From Bin5 sp965208965 (GTDB lineage Bacteria > Chloroflexota > Anaerolineae > Caldilineales > Caldilineaceae), in assembly GCA_965208965.1 (NCBI GenBank), contig OZ242384.1:4464001-4528000 (forward strand): a DNA stretch of 64,000 nucleotides. Reading direction: 5' to 3'. This document shows, in pieces, positions 8,712 to 17,307 of this stretch. The translations under genes and the position numbers were made by a program. Numbering within the stretch: position 1 is the first letter of the stretch; each line of letters opens with the position of its first letter. The notes under the pieces were generated by a model. It searched no databases, was not told where the DNA came from, and saw nothing but the letters and a program-made list of their open reading frames with translations.

Positions 8712-8874
8712 AATCGGATCCTGTACACTTTTGCTTGGCCCAAGGCGTCGCATCGCCGGCTCACTTATTTGTTGCAAAGAGCTTTTGCAAGTTGGAAAGC
8801 CTGCTGTTCCTCCTTCGAAACCGTATGCGAATATCGTCCCCACTCAGGAACAATGAAACCTTTTCGATACTTAC

Positions 8875-9852
8875 TCAATAATTGGCAATCAATAACTCGG
8901 TGATGGGGCCTCTCTTTGCCCCGTTGCTGTTGATACGGCGAGTGGCGAGCACTTTGTGAATGCTGAACCCGGCATAGAGATCCTCAAAGAAGCTGTCATG
9001 CGGGTTCTCGTTATGCGGGTCGGAATTGCTCAGCATCAGTTTGGCGCCGGCGCACCCCAGTTCCTGGTAGAAGAGCGCCAGTCGCCTCTGCTCATCGTCG
9101 TCAAACGGATTCTTGTAGAAGGAGTTAAAGCTGGCGGTCTTGCTGATCGGACGGTACGGAGGATCCAGATAGACCAAGGTTTTCTCATCTACGAACCTCT
9201 TGCACGCAGTGAAGTCCCCAAAGTGAATCTCCGCGTTCTGGAGTGACCGCGACACGGAGCGCAGATTCACCTCGTCATAGATCCTGGGGTTGCGGTAGTT
9301 GCCATAGGGGACATTGAAATCGCCACGGGAGTTGACGCGATAGAGGCCGTTGAAACAGGTGCGATTCAGAAAGATCAGGCGCGCAACGTGCAACGCCTCG
9401 TCCGGAGCCGACGCAGAGTAAAGACTATAGGCACGGCTCTGATTGAACGACTGCCGCGCTTCGTAGAAGTATTCTTTACGCCCGCACCGGTCCAGCTGTA
9501 GATATCGGCTTTTTATCTTCTCCAGTCGCTCTATCAGATTCTCGACCTGCTGTTGGATAGTGCGGTAAGCAAGAACAAGATCCTCATTCATATCGGAGAT
9601 GAAGAACTCGCGGACATCAAAATCGTTTGCAATAAGAAAAAAGACGGCGCCCCCCCCTATAAATGGTTCGGCGTACTTGGAGATCTTACCCTCCTGCAGT
9701 TCGGCAGGAAAATGGTGTCTGATCTGACCCAAGAGCTGACCCTTGCCACCGGCCCACTTGAGAAATGGCTTTGCCGTTTCTTGGTTCGCGAGCATATATG
9801 GAGGCGACTTCTTCGCTGAGCACATAAAGGCACGCGCCTTAAATTTCGACAT
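8875..9852 (-). CDS. dam: Dam-family (D12 class) DNA adenine methyltransferase
   Basis: About 325 residues. Features in order: FLKWAGGKGQLL (SAM-binding start), EPFIGGGAVFF (motif I), LNRTCFNGLYRVN, and catalytic LDPPYRP. This is the alpha-class GATC-type layout; the recognition site itself cannot be deduced. The frame is open to 9930 and overlaps the upstream stop. However, a good promoter lies inside that extension (9874-9902), so I place the start at the ATG at 9852, about 15 bases after the expected transcript start; a start at the later MLANQ is also possible. The motif I glycines are encoded by an unbroken run of eight G (bases 9650-9657 on the opposite strand). The gap to mod is 31 bases (163 to the preferred GTG). 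Confidence 0.88.
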   Translation of the reverse strand: MSKFKARAFMCSAKKSPPYMLANQETAKPFLKWAGGKGQLLGQIRHHFPAELQEGKISKYAEPFIGGGAVFFLIANDFDVREFFISDMNEDLVLAYRTIQQQVENLIERLEKIKSRYLQLDRCGRKEYFYEARQSFNQSRAYSLYSASAPDEALHVARLIFLNRTCFNGLYRVNSRGDFNVPYGNYRNPRIYDEVNLRSVSRSLQNAEIHFGDFTACKRFVDEKTLVYLDPPYRPISKTASFNSFYKNPFDDDEQRRLALFYQELGCAGAKLMLSNSDPHNENPHDSFFEDLYAGFSIHKVLATRRINSNGAKRGPITELLIANY

Positions 9853-9873
9853 GGAATCCCCGATATTGCTCCC

Positions 9874-9902
9874 ATTATCGCACAACCGTTCCACTATTTC
9901 AA
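9874..9902 (-). promoter_or_regulatory. Sigma-70-type promoter for the dam-mod-mntA-hepT-res operon
   Basis: On the minus strand TTGAAA (9897-9902), a 17-base spacer, and GATAAT (9874-9879), with TGC directly before the -10 hexamer as an extended -10. The expected start near 9867 gives a short leader before the ATG at 9852. It lies just after the ADP-ribosylglycohydrolase gene, so the restriction operon can be transcribed on its own. Deduced by eye from consensus. Confidence 0.6.
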
Positions 9903-9920
9903 CTGTAAGCTCTAAACTTT

Positions 9921-12086
9921 TCATGGGCACACCCTTACTTCATCGCTCATTACCCGTCCCTCTTCCACCACCAGTGCGATTCCTCCGCTTTCAAGCTTAC
10001 TGTCGGTCACGTCGAAAAGGGGCTGTTCGAGATCGTCTATGCAGCCAAGCAACCGATCCCCCTCCACTCGTAGCGCAAAAGTGTGCTTCTCACCGTAGTT
10101 CCATGGAAAGTCTGCTTCGGCCAGTACAGTGTCTCCATCCAGGGCCCGCACGATCCGGGCAACGCCGCGTCCATCCTCCGAACGGCCGAGCAGCAGGGCG
10201 TAGTAGCGCCGCATCCCTTGTACTCTTGCCGCGATGCCGGCCGCACAGCACATGTGAAGTGTGATTTCCGACTTCACCTCGTAGGCGCGCCATTCCCTTG
10301 TTCCCGTCGACAGAATGCCGCGTCCCCTGTTCTGAACAAGCCGGAACGATTCCGGCCACCGGAAGTCGTAGCTGTCCACGCCGTTGACCCAGGCTCGCCT
10401 CCACATTTGCGGGATGGACATCCCCAGGCGCCGTCTATCGAGAGGCGCGTCCGGGCGCGTAAATGTCACGTCGGGTTCGCCTTCCCAGGTGAGGTAGTCC
10501 AGATAGACCGTGCCTTGTGTACGTTCGTCGCTCTGGACGGCCACTCCGATTTCGGCAATAGGCTCATTCCCTTCCCCATCCACAGTCCAGCTGAATGTAT
10601 GGTTGGCGCCCGGCTCAAGCCTTTGGGATGGTCCGGCCTCCAGGACCAACTGGTCGTCTTGCGACCGGTAGCGGCGCAGGTACAGATTCACGTCCACGGC
10701 GCGTTCGTTTCCGGCATCTGCCCCGATCGCGGCTGAAACCGTCTGTCCGGGATAGATCGAGGGGGAAGCCAGCAGGCCGTATCCGCGCTGCTCGAAGTAG
10801 ACTGCCGTCTCTTTGGAGGGGATAAAGGTATGGGTGGCGGCCCGGGCCGGGCGCCCGGTGGCCACGCCATTGAATTTGAGCGCAAGGCTGCGGCCGCCTG
10901 ACCGGCTGCGACCGGCCACGTTTTCGAGCGTCAGAGTGCCGCGGCTGTCTACGCTTTCGTCGGCCATGAAACCCTGTACCGATCCCGGCAGCTCGAAGTG
11001 GTAGCGGGCGCCGGCCTTGGGGGCGTGAACTGGCGCCTGCGACATGGCGCGACCGATGTTGGCCACGTTAAGGCTTTCCGTAACGGCGTCGGTTACAGCC
11101 CTTCCCCCGTCGGCAGTTGGCAGATAGAGGCGGTCGGACAGCGGCCCGCGGAAATCGGGGCCGTCTTCAAGTCCGGGCAGCCCGTTCTTGATTCCCAACA
11201 GACAGCCGACATTTCCGGAATTGCAGTCCGTGTCCCAGCCGCTCGTATTAACGATCATCAGAGATTTCTGGAAGTTGTCGTCTCCGTGAAGCAGGGCGTG
11301 AATGATCAGGGCGTGATTGGGGACCATATGGCAGTTTCCGCCAAACTTGTCGTAACCGAAATTGGCGGCGATCTCCTCTCGAGTTGCCCTCCAGTCATCA
11401 CCGTTGCGGGCGTGCCATTCTCGAATCTGGCTGATCATCGCCCGTATGAGGGAGTCCTCGGGTATGACCGACAGACCGGTATCGATCAGCGCCTGAATGT
11501 CCGATTCGACAAAGGCTTGAGCCTCCATGGCCGCCAGCGCCTGCGCCCCGTGAATGGCGACGCCGTCGTGAGAGACGCTGGCCGCTCGCCTCGCCAGCTC
11601 GGCGGCAAGCTCCGGGTCGCCAGGGGCAACCATGGCCCAGCCATCGATGAAAATCTGGGCCCCGATCTGTTCAGCTACCACTTGGCCGTTCAGAGCCATT
11701 GAACCGCTGTCGGGAGCGGGGATGCCCTCTTTGAGGCGCAGATAGGCGGTATGTTCCGTGGAGTTTCCCATCCCGCCCCACCACAGGATTGTGCGCTCTT
11801 CAATAATGTAGTTCAGCCAGCTCTGACCGATCTGCGCGGCCGTGATCGCCCGGCTGTTTCCATAGTCGGGTAGGGCGCGCAGAAAAGTGAATGTACCGGA
11901 GATATCATCGTCTGTAACGATGAGCGGCACATCCAGGTGCTCGTGTACGTAGTAGTTGATCTCGCCGAACTGGTCATTCAGCATCTCATATGTCCAGCCC
12001 TCGAAGGGGCGGCCCAGGTAGACGCCGATCAACTTGCCCAGTACGCCGGCGTAAACTCTCTCCGTATAATCACTTGGAATGGACAT
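9921..12086 (-). CDS. ADP-ribosylglycohydrolase-family protein with C-terminal beta domain
   Basis: A 721-residue protein. Residues 1 to about 340 are an ADP-ribosylglycohydrolase (DraG-like) fold: GVLGKLIGVYLGRPFEG at the N-terminus and the metal-binding motifs TDDDISGTF and SGWDTDCNSGNVG. Residues about 360-721 form beta-rich regions resembling carbohydrate-binding or LamG-like domains, ending DEVRVCP. No signal peptide is seen. The family removes ADP-ribose from proteins or nucleic acids, but members with such extra domains also occur in sugar-utilisation loci. Its stop overlaps (ATGA) a possible extended start of the Dam-type gene, so read-through into the restriction operon is possible. 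Whether it works with that system is inference. Confidence 0.85.
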   Translation of the reverse strand: MSIPSDYTERVYAGVLGKLIGVYLGRPFEGWTYEMLNDQFGEINYYVHEHLDVPLIVTDDDISGTFTFLRALPDYGNSRAITAAQIGQSWLNYIIEERTILWWGGMGNSTEHTAYLRLKEGIPAPDSGSMALNGQVVAEQIGAQIFIDGWAMVAPGDPELAAELARRAASVSHDGVAIHGAQALAAMEAQAFVESDIQALIDTGLSVIPEDSLIRAMISQIREWHARNGDDWRATREEIAANFGYDKFGGNCHMVPNHALIIHALLHGDDNFQKSLMIVNTSGWDTDCNSGNVGCLLGIKNGLPGLEDGPDFRGPLSDRLYLPTADGGRAVTDAVTESLNVANIGRAMSQAPVHAPKAGARYHFELPGSVQGFMADESVDSRGTLTLENVAGRSRSGGRSLALKFNGVATGRPARAATHTFIPSKETAVYFEQRGYGLLASPSIYPGQTVSAAIGADAGNERAVDVNLYLRRYRSQDDQLVLEAGPSQRLEPGANHTFSWTVDGEGNEPIAEIGVAVQSDERTQGTVYLDYLTWEGEPDVTFTRPDAPLDRRRLGMSIPQMWRRAWVNGVDSYDFRWPESFRLVQNRGRGILSTGTREWRAYEVKSEITLHMCCAAGIAARVQGMRRYYALLLGRSEDGRGVARIVRALDGDTVLAEADFPWNYGEKHTFALRVEGDRLLGCIDDLEQPLFDVTDSKLESGGIALVVEEGRVMSDEVRVCP

Positions 12087-12184
12087 CTGTCTGCTCCCGG
12101 ATCGCGTGTGATTCTCTCGGTGGTAGCGCTTGCGGACGATTTCTTCGCATCTGATGCCGAGCCTCGTCTGGCGGCCCGTCTGCT

Positions 12185-12998
12185 CTATTCACAGAGGGGC
12201 AACTGAGTCTCCGATTGGTCACTGCTGCTGACCTGTTTGAGCATCTGGGGAAGACACCCGTCGTACGAGTTTCCCGCAAGGCGCAGCGTCCGCAAATTGA
12301 CGATTGCTCCAAGTTCCTCGGGAACTGTCCCCGACAGTTCATTGTCGCCGAGACCCAGCTCCCTTAGACTCGTCACTTCTCCAAGCTCAGCAGGAATCTC
12401 CCCACTCAGCTGGTTGCCGTCGAGCAGCAGAGCCCGCAAATCATCCAGCTCGCCCAGTTTCCCTGGTATTCTGCCGGTCAGCCTGTTCGTTGCGAGGCTC
12501 AGTTGCCTGAGGTTATCCAGCGCGCCCAGCTCAGCCGGAATCTCTCCGGTCAGCCGTTTGTCATACAGCCAAAGCCACTCAAGATTGGCCAGCCTGCCAA
12601 GTTCGGCCGGAATTCTCGCCCGAAAGACGGTTTCCATGAAGCCAGAGTCCCTCCAGGCTGGAGAGCGAACCCAGTGAAGACGACAGTTTCCCCGTCAATC
12701 CTCTGCCATCCAGCCGCACCTCCGTGACCCGCAGCGTCGCCCCCTCCGTTTCGAAGCTCACACCTTCCCATTCCTCCATCGGAATCTGCGCGCTCCAACT
12801 TAGCGAGACCTCCCCGGCCGGCTCTTCTCTGACTCCCAGCAGAGTTACGCAATCTCCAACGAGGTCGGAGTTCTCGTGCGGGTCCGTTACGGCGATGCCG
12901 TTGGAACACAGTGCAGTTTCCAGCTGACCGCCTGTGAAATCGCATCCGGTAACCAGAAAGGAAACCAGCGCCGCCAGAAGAACTGTCTTGACAGGCAT
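12185..12998 (-). pseudogene. Leucine-rich-repeat lipoprotein, single-base frameshift
   Basis: Two overlapping frames together make one protein. The 5' part starts at ATG 12998 with a signal peptide and lipobox LVTGC (Cys19), then a unique region and the first repeat GLWLHGNRLSGE. The 3' part continues IPAELGRLANLEWLWLYDKRL with about five more 24-residue repeats of the plant-like LxGxIPxELGxL type and ends QLPLCE. Removing one of the two T at 12613-12614 on the plus strand restores GEIPAELG exactly in register; the repaired product would be about 270 residues. It is either a real frameshift or a sequencing error. Such lipoproteins are thought to bind proteins or glycans at the cell surface; the ligand is unknown. 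Confidence 0.8.
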
Positions 12999-13254
12999 GG
13001 CGAACAGATTGACTCTGGTGAAAGGGTTTATGGGTCCGTGCGCTTCGCGCATTGAGGCGTCTCAGTGTTTGCTGCAAAGGAGCAAAGCAGCACATAGTCC
13101 GAGAGAGAGTTCATGCAGTCGCCATCGTAGACTGGTGAGCCTGCCTCTCTCGAGTCAAGACTTTCGCAGGAAACTCCTGTACCGCCTTGCAGCCTGTCGT
13201 GACTGTGCCTAACTGTTTCGGCTCGGTAGTTTGCGCTTTCCGGAGGTGAGGAAT

Positions 13255-14010
13255 CTAATCGAAGTCTGGCCAGTAAAACTCTCGCTTGGTTGGATCATCG
13301 TAGCCGTCCATCCATGAATTCCTGAGTCCGGGCGTACTGATGGCCGCCTCGACGATTGCTCGATTGAAGTCGCCCACCAACTCATGCTGCAAATACTCGC
13401 CGACAGGCATCCACAGGCACTCGTCAATCTCCCAGTCGTCCCTTTCGATTTCATGGGTCAGCGGCGAGAGCCGGCAGATGAAATAGATGTCCGACTTGCC
13501 GTAGCGGTACCCATGCCAGTGACGCCAGCAGATCACGGCCTCGAACTTTGTCTCGACCCCGGTCTCTTCGAGAACCTCCCGTACAGCTGCCGTCGCCAGG
13601 TGCTCGCCGGGATGGAGGGCGCCGCCAGGCAACTTATAGTAGGGCCGGGACGAACTGCGATGCCGTTCCGATACAACCAGGAGCTCCTGGCGCTCATTGA
13701 TTACCACCCCGCCCGCGCCAATGTAATGGGTCGCGTACCCGGGAACCAGTGCATCCTCCTGCAATTTGCGGACGAGTAGTACATAGTTCGGTTCGGTGTG
13801 GTGGAACTCAAATCCGGCCGCTGTGGAGATTGGAATGAATGCGGCTCGCTCGATTGGCAGGTGAAGCCAGACGAGAAATCGACCGTCCTGGATCCACTTC
13901 ACCAGAGAAGAGGCGAGACTTTTCTTGAAGACCGCAACTTCTGTGGGCAAATCTTCGGTGTTGATTTCTATGCCGTTAAACCGGTTAACGGCATGTGGCA
14001 GGATTTTCAT
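13255..14010 (-). CDS. Nudix hydrolase
   Basis: A 251-residue protein with a Nudix box at about 128-150: GGALHPGEHLATAAVREV followed by LEETGV, fitting GX5EX7REUXEEXGU. An extra domain of about 95 residues precedes it, as in eukaryote-like NUDT6-type members (pre-Nudix fold). The family hydrolyses nucleoside diphosphates linked to another group; the substrate cannot be told. I choose the ATG at 14010 because AAGGTGA stands at good distance before it; 15 upstream codons in the same frame are open but without such a signal. Single gene, divergent from the region to the right. Confidence 0.85.
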   Translation of the reverse strand: MKILPHAVNRFNGIEINTEDLPTEVAVFKKSLASSLVKWIQDGRFLVWLHLPIERAAFIPISTAAGFEFHHTEPNYVLLVRKLQEDALVPGYATHYIGAGGVVINERQELLVVSERHRSSSRPYYKLPGGALHPGEHLATAAVREVLEETGVETKFEAVICWRHWHGYRYGKSDIYFICRLSPLTHEIERDDWEIDECLWMPVGEYLQHELVGDFNRAIVEAAISTPGLRNSWMDGYDDPTKREFYWPDFD

Positions 14011-14452
14011 CGGGTCACCTTTCGGGACGAACACCCTACTTGGAATCCGCGCCAACGATGCCGCCTGACTCCGTGCGCCTTAGTTAGGAACAGAAAGTCG
14101 GGGCACGCTTCACCCGACCCTGCCGGGGCGCTCTCCCATGTAGGGCTGTTCGAATAGGCTGGAATTGAGTTTGAGAGTTGGAGTCAGACTGTGGCAGACC
14201 TATGAACTATGTAGTTGACCTGATTCGACCTAATTTTAGTCGCCCATCTTCCACAAATCAAGTTACTGACAACGCAGGGCGCATCCCAACATTGGAACGA
14301 ACTCTCGCACGCCACTAATAACGACTTACCCATGTCGGATCCTCACATCCGTTTTCACCCCTTTCCACTTTCTCCTCACCATGCCTCGGACGGCAAATCT
14401 ATTGGTAGGTTTTGTCACTCCAGTCTCATTTTCTCATGAGAATCCCGTTCGA
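14011..14452. other. Gene-poor region upstream of Nudix gene
   Basis: No convincing ORF. A perfect 12-base palindrome TTCTCATGAGAA lies at 14431-14442, just before the CRISPR-leader-like relic. Nothing else supported. Confidence 0.5.
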
Positions 14453-14540
14453 TTCAACGGCTTGACAGAGAGCACTCAGAAGGTGGTATCCGACAACACC
14501 GCCCCTGGATCGGTTCCCCCGCCTCCCGTCTCAGTCCACT
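14447..14540 (+). CRISPR. Degenerate CRISPR leader-repeat relic (copy 1)
   Basis: Bases 14453-14511 align without gaps to 51716-51774: both begin ATTCAACGGCT, and share GTGGTATCCGAC and ACACCGCCCC close to the repeat. The following 29 bases (14512-14540) start GGTTCCCCCGCC, like the first half of the I-E-type repeat at 51775, but the second half is lost and the dispersed element 14537-14619 begins there. No second repeat, spacer set or cas gene is present. I read it as a broken leader end of a former array. Confidence 0.5.
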
Positions 14541-14619
14541 GACCACTGCAGTTCGACTGCACCCACCGCCGGCATGGCTTCCCACCAGACTGTACTCGCC
14601 CCGAATCTGGGATGCCCAC
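14537..14619 (-). repeat. Dispersed intergenic repeat, copy A
   Basis: Shares the 17 bases CACTGACCACTGCAGTT (14537-14553) exactly, inverted, with 51406-51422, and a core of inverted half-sites CCAGAC (14585-14590) and ATCTGG (14605-14610) followed by GATGCCCAC. The same core layout recurs at 22029-22085 and 51332-51366. Looks like a REP-like palindromic family of this genome. The interval 14620-14815 contains nothing else I can support. Confidence 0.5.
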
Positions 14620-14815
14620 TTGGCGTATTCATCTGTCTCAGCCCGGTGTGGCACAAAGGGGAATCTCCTCAAATGTGCTATTCTGAATGACTGCAAGGGG
14701 GAAGGTTTGCGTTATCGATAAGCAGACACATGGGGCCGGCACTGTCTGTGCCTCCCATTGGCCAACCTTTCCTGACTACCATCTTCCCGCGGAAAAGACT
14801 TCAGGAGCGTAAAAC

Positions 14816-15574
14816 ATGTACACGACCGATCAATATGAAGGAATGATTGCCGAAACTGTCGCCATGCGTGGAGCAAACGGCGACCGGGTCCTAGCCTATT
14901 GTGCCCGCCCCCTTGGACCAGGACCCTTCCCTGGTGTCGTCCTGATCCACCACATGCCCGGCTGGGACGAATGGTACCGCGAGGCCACACGCAGGTTCGC
15001 TCATCACGGCTACGTCGCCATATCGCCAAATCTGTATGAACGTTTCGGGCACGGCTCGCCTGAAGACGTAGCGGCGGCCGTGCGCGCAGAAGGCGGGGTT
15101 ACCGATGACCAGGCTGTCGTCGACCTGGAAGCGGCCATGCATTACCTGCGTGCCCTACCCTATGTGAACGGAAAAGTCGGTGTATTCGGCACTTGCTCGG
15201 GCGGTAGGCAAGCAGTGCTTGTCGCGAGCCGCGTGGCTGGGTTCGATGCGGTCGTCGACTGCTGGGGCGGCGGGGTTGTAATGCCAGCTGACCAGCTCAC
15301 TCCTCAGAGGCCTGTCGCTCCCATTGACTACACTGCCGACCTCGACTGCCCAATCCTGGGTCTCTTTGGCGCCGAAGATCACAGCCCCACCACAGAGGAA
15401 GTTGCACGCCACGAAGAAGCGCTCAAGGAACACGGTAAGGAGTACGAATTCCACATGTATGAGGACGCCGGCCACGGCTTTTTCTACTACCACCGGCCCA
15501 ACTATCGGCAGGCACAAGCCGTTGACGGCTGGGAGAAGATATGGACGTTCCTTGGACAGAACCTGGCCGCCTGA
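14816..15574 (+). CDS. Dienelactone hydrolase-family protein
   Basis: A 252-residue alpha/beta hydrolase. The nucleophile elbow is GTCSGG with Cys near residue 126, as in dienelactone hydrolases, where the nucleophile is Cys and not Ser. The acid is probably Asp in GAEDHSP near 186 and the base His in DAGHGFF near 219. No signal peptide, so cytoplasmic. Family members open lactones or cleave esters; here a ring-cleavage pathway is not visible nearby, so the substrate is open. The DUF6295-like gene follows after 59 bases on the same strand and may be co-transcribed. Confidence 0.88.
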   Translation: MYTTDQYEGMIAETVAMRGANGDRVLAYCARPLGPGPFPGVVLIHHMPGWDEWYREATRRFAHHGYVAISPNLYERFGHGSPEDVAAAVRAEGGVTDDQAVVDLEAAMHYLRALPYVNGKVGVFGTCSGGRQAVLVASRVAGFDAVVDCWGGGVVMPADQLTPQRPVAPIDYTADLDCPILGLFGAEDHSPTTEEVARHEEALKEHGKEYEFHMYEDAGHGFFYYHRPNYRQAQAVDGWEKIWTFLGQNLAA

Positions 15575-15633
15575 GCCGCGGACAAGGAATCGGCTTTACC
15601 TCGCACCACTTATTTCAATGGAGGCTGAAGACA

Positions 15634-15897
15634 ATGTGTACGATGATAGTCCAGAAAGTCCCTCTCGAAGGGTTTGGCAAGGGCAATGGCGGTTGGTTCG
15701 AGATGAACCAGGCCAACGTAAGCTGGGATCACCCCTTTCATGCACCTGAGGAGCACGCGCTCAATATCGACTTCGTCAACGTAGCGTATGGGCCGGGGGC
15801 GCGCGTAGCGGTGGAACTGAGCGTCGAAGGCGCCCGTCAACTGGTGGAGACGATTCAGTCCGTTCTCGGGGAAGCCGAGGAAAAGGGGCTGATCTGA
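15634..15897 (+). CDS. Small DUF6295-like protein
   Basis: An 87-residue protein starting MCTMIVQKVPLEG, with the conserved-looking middle WDHPFHAPEEHALNIDFVN and a C-terminal helix. I recognise it as the DUF6295 type, small proteins of unknown function in actinobacteria and Chloroflexota; this recall is moderately sure. The ATG at 15634 is chosen because GGAGG lies about ten bases upstream; an upstream extension in frame to 15541 overlaps the hydrolase gene and is unlike the family. The histidine and acidic residues might bind metal, but no function is known. Confidence 0.7.
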   Translation: MCTMIVQKVPLEGFGKGNGGWFEMNQANVSWDHPFHAPEEHALNIDFVNVAYGPGARVAVELSVEGARQLVETIQSVLGEAEEKGLI

Positions 15898-15992
15898 GCC
15901 GTGTGGCCGGTCGAACAGGCCGCTGGCCGGAAAGCAGGTCCATCCAGATTGATTCCCCGGCGGACAAGGCGCCGTTCGAGCCCGCGTGCCAT

Positions 15993-17237
15993 TCAGTCTC
16001 GATAAGGGTCGTACTCGTCTTCGCCGGCCATGGCTACGCCCAGCGGTCTGAGGGTATGAAGAATTCTGATCGTGTTGCTGTGATGATCCAGTACATCGGG
16101 CAGGCGCTTGTAGGCCTGAGGCGCCTCGTCAGTACCTGCACCGCGCAGCGTGGCTCCTACTCGCCGAACCGAGTCTAACATCTGCTTGCGCCGGATCTGC
16201 CCTTCCTTTACTTGCACTTTGCGCCCCTTCTTCCAGCGGAAGCGGCCCGCCGCTTGTGTGCGAGACATCAGTCGGCCGGCGCCGTGGACGGTCGAGTAAA
16301 GCGCCAGTCGGCTTTCTTTGCTCTCTTCGCCCTCCAGGATGACTGAAATATCCCCCATCGATCCTCCAACGAAACCCTTTTGCCCGGGAAACGCCGGAGT
16401 TGCACCCTTGCGCGTGACCCAGAAAGTGTCACCATTGTGCACCTCTTGCCAGGTGAAATTGTGGTGATTGTGAATCTCCTCGACCACTTCAGCCCCCAGC
16501 ATCTTGGCCACTCGATTGCCGACCCAGTCACGTCCCGCATAGGCATAGCGGCCAGCCAGAAGCATGCAAGCCAGGTATTCCTGACCCAGGTTTGAATCGA
16601 CATTCAGTAAGCTGGGAACAGATTCCAGGGCGCTTCGCCGGCGGCGGGAACGCTTGCCGGGAACCTTTGCCGGCTCCTGCCTGCCGCCCCGTTCACAGTC
16701 GGCCGCCTTCATGTAGTGCGTGGCGAGACGGTGCCCCAGTCCCCTTGACCCAAAGTGGACCCCGACCCAGATTCGGTCCTTTTCGTCCTCAAAGATATCA
16801 ACATAATGATTGCCGCTGCCCACCGTTCCCAGCTGCTCGGCCGCCAGCTTCTTCAGGCTGTAGGCAACGGGCAGGTCCCAAGCCGGATCGTCGTCGAAAA
16901 GCCGATGATCGACTCTCTCCTTGTTCTTGCGCCCAATTCCGAAAGAGATCGTTCTCCAGACGTCATCCATAATCCCGTCTATGTTTGCCCTTACCTCGCC
17001 GGCTGGGATATCCAGACGGATGGCCTTGTTGCCGCAGGCGATATCGTAACCGACCCCTGCCGGATTCAACTTGTCCCTGTAGGCGACCACTCCGCCGATC
17101 GGAACGGAATAGCCCAGGTGATGGTCTGCCATAAGCGCGACAGCGTCGGCTTCGCCGGCGCAATTTACTATCTGTCTGACAGCATTGTCCAGCGGATCAC
17201 CCCAAACGGGCACGCCTTGAATTATTTCAACCGTCAT
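15993..17237 (-). CDS. rtcB: RtcB-family RNA ligase
   Basis: A 414-residue RtcB, the GTP- and Mn-dependent ligase joining 2',3'-cyclic-phosphate and 5'-OH RNA ends in tRNA splicing or RNA repair. Metal and guanylate residues are visible: Cys in GVGYDIACGNKA near 66, GSGNHYVD, HNHHNF, and the His that carries GMP in STVHGAGR near 317. Between the motifs HYMKAAD and LLNVDSNLGQEYLA lies a basic insertion with GKRSRRRR. No archease gene, prfH or rtcA/rtcR is adjacent, so it stands alone. Start ATG at 17237 gives the usual N-terminus. The final part is somewhat divergent but complete. Confidence 0.9.
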   Translation of the reverse strand: MTVEIIQGVPVWGDPLDNAVRQIVNCAGEADAVALMADHHLGYSVPIGGVVAYRDKLNPAGVGYDIACGNKAIRLDIPAGEVRANIDGIMDDVWRTISFGIGRKNKERVDHRLFDDDPAWDLPVAYSLKKLAAEQLGTVGSGNHYVDIFEDEKDRIWVGVHFGSRGLGHRLATHYMKAADCERGGRQEPAKVPGKRSRRRRSALESVPSLLNVDSNLGQEYLACMLLAGRYAYAGRDWVGNRVAKMLGAEVVEEIHNHHNFTWQEVHNGDTFWVTRKGATPAFPGQKGFVGGSMGDISVILEGEESKESRLALYSTVHGAGRLMSRTQAAGRFRWKKGRKVQVKEGQIRRKQMLDSVRRVGATLRGAGTDEAPQAYKRLPDVLDHHSNTIRILHTLRPLGVAMAGEDEYDPYRD

Positions 17238-17307
17238 GAATGCACCAGGAGGTGAGATAGGAACTGTTCAGATCTGTCACAAAATGCGTGTGGTGACAGG
17301 ATCTCTG

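Noticed and set aside
14454..14696. 80-codon minus-strand ORF over the 14.5 kb relic
   Set aside because: Its coding potential comes from the repeat and leader relics; ending EPIQGRCCRIPP mirrors the false ORF at 51.7 kb.
15541..15633. N-terminal extension of the DUF6295-like gene
   Set aside because: Overlaps the hydrolase gene end and lacks a ribosome site; GGAGG supports 15634.
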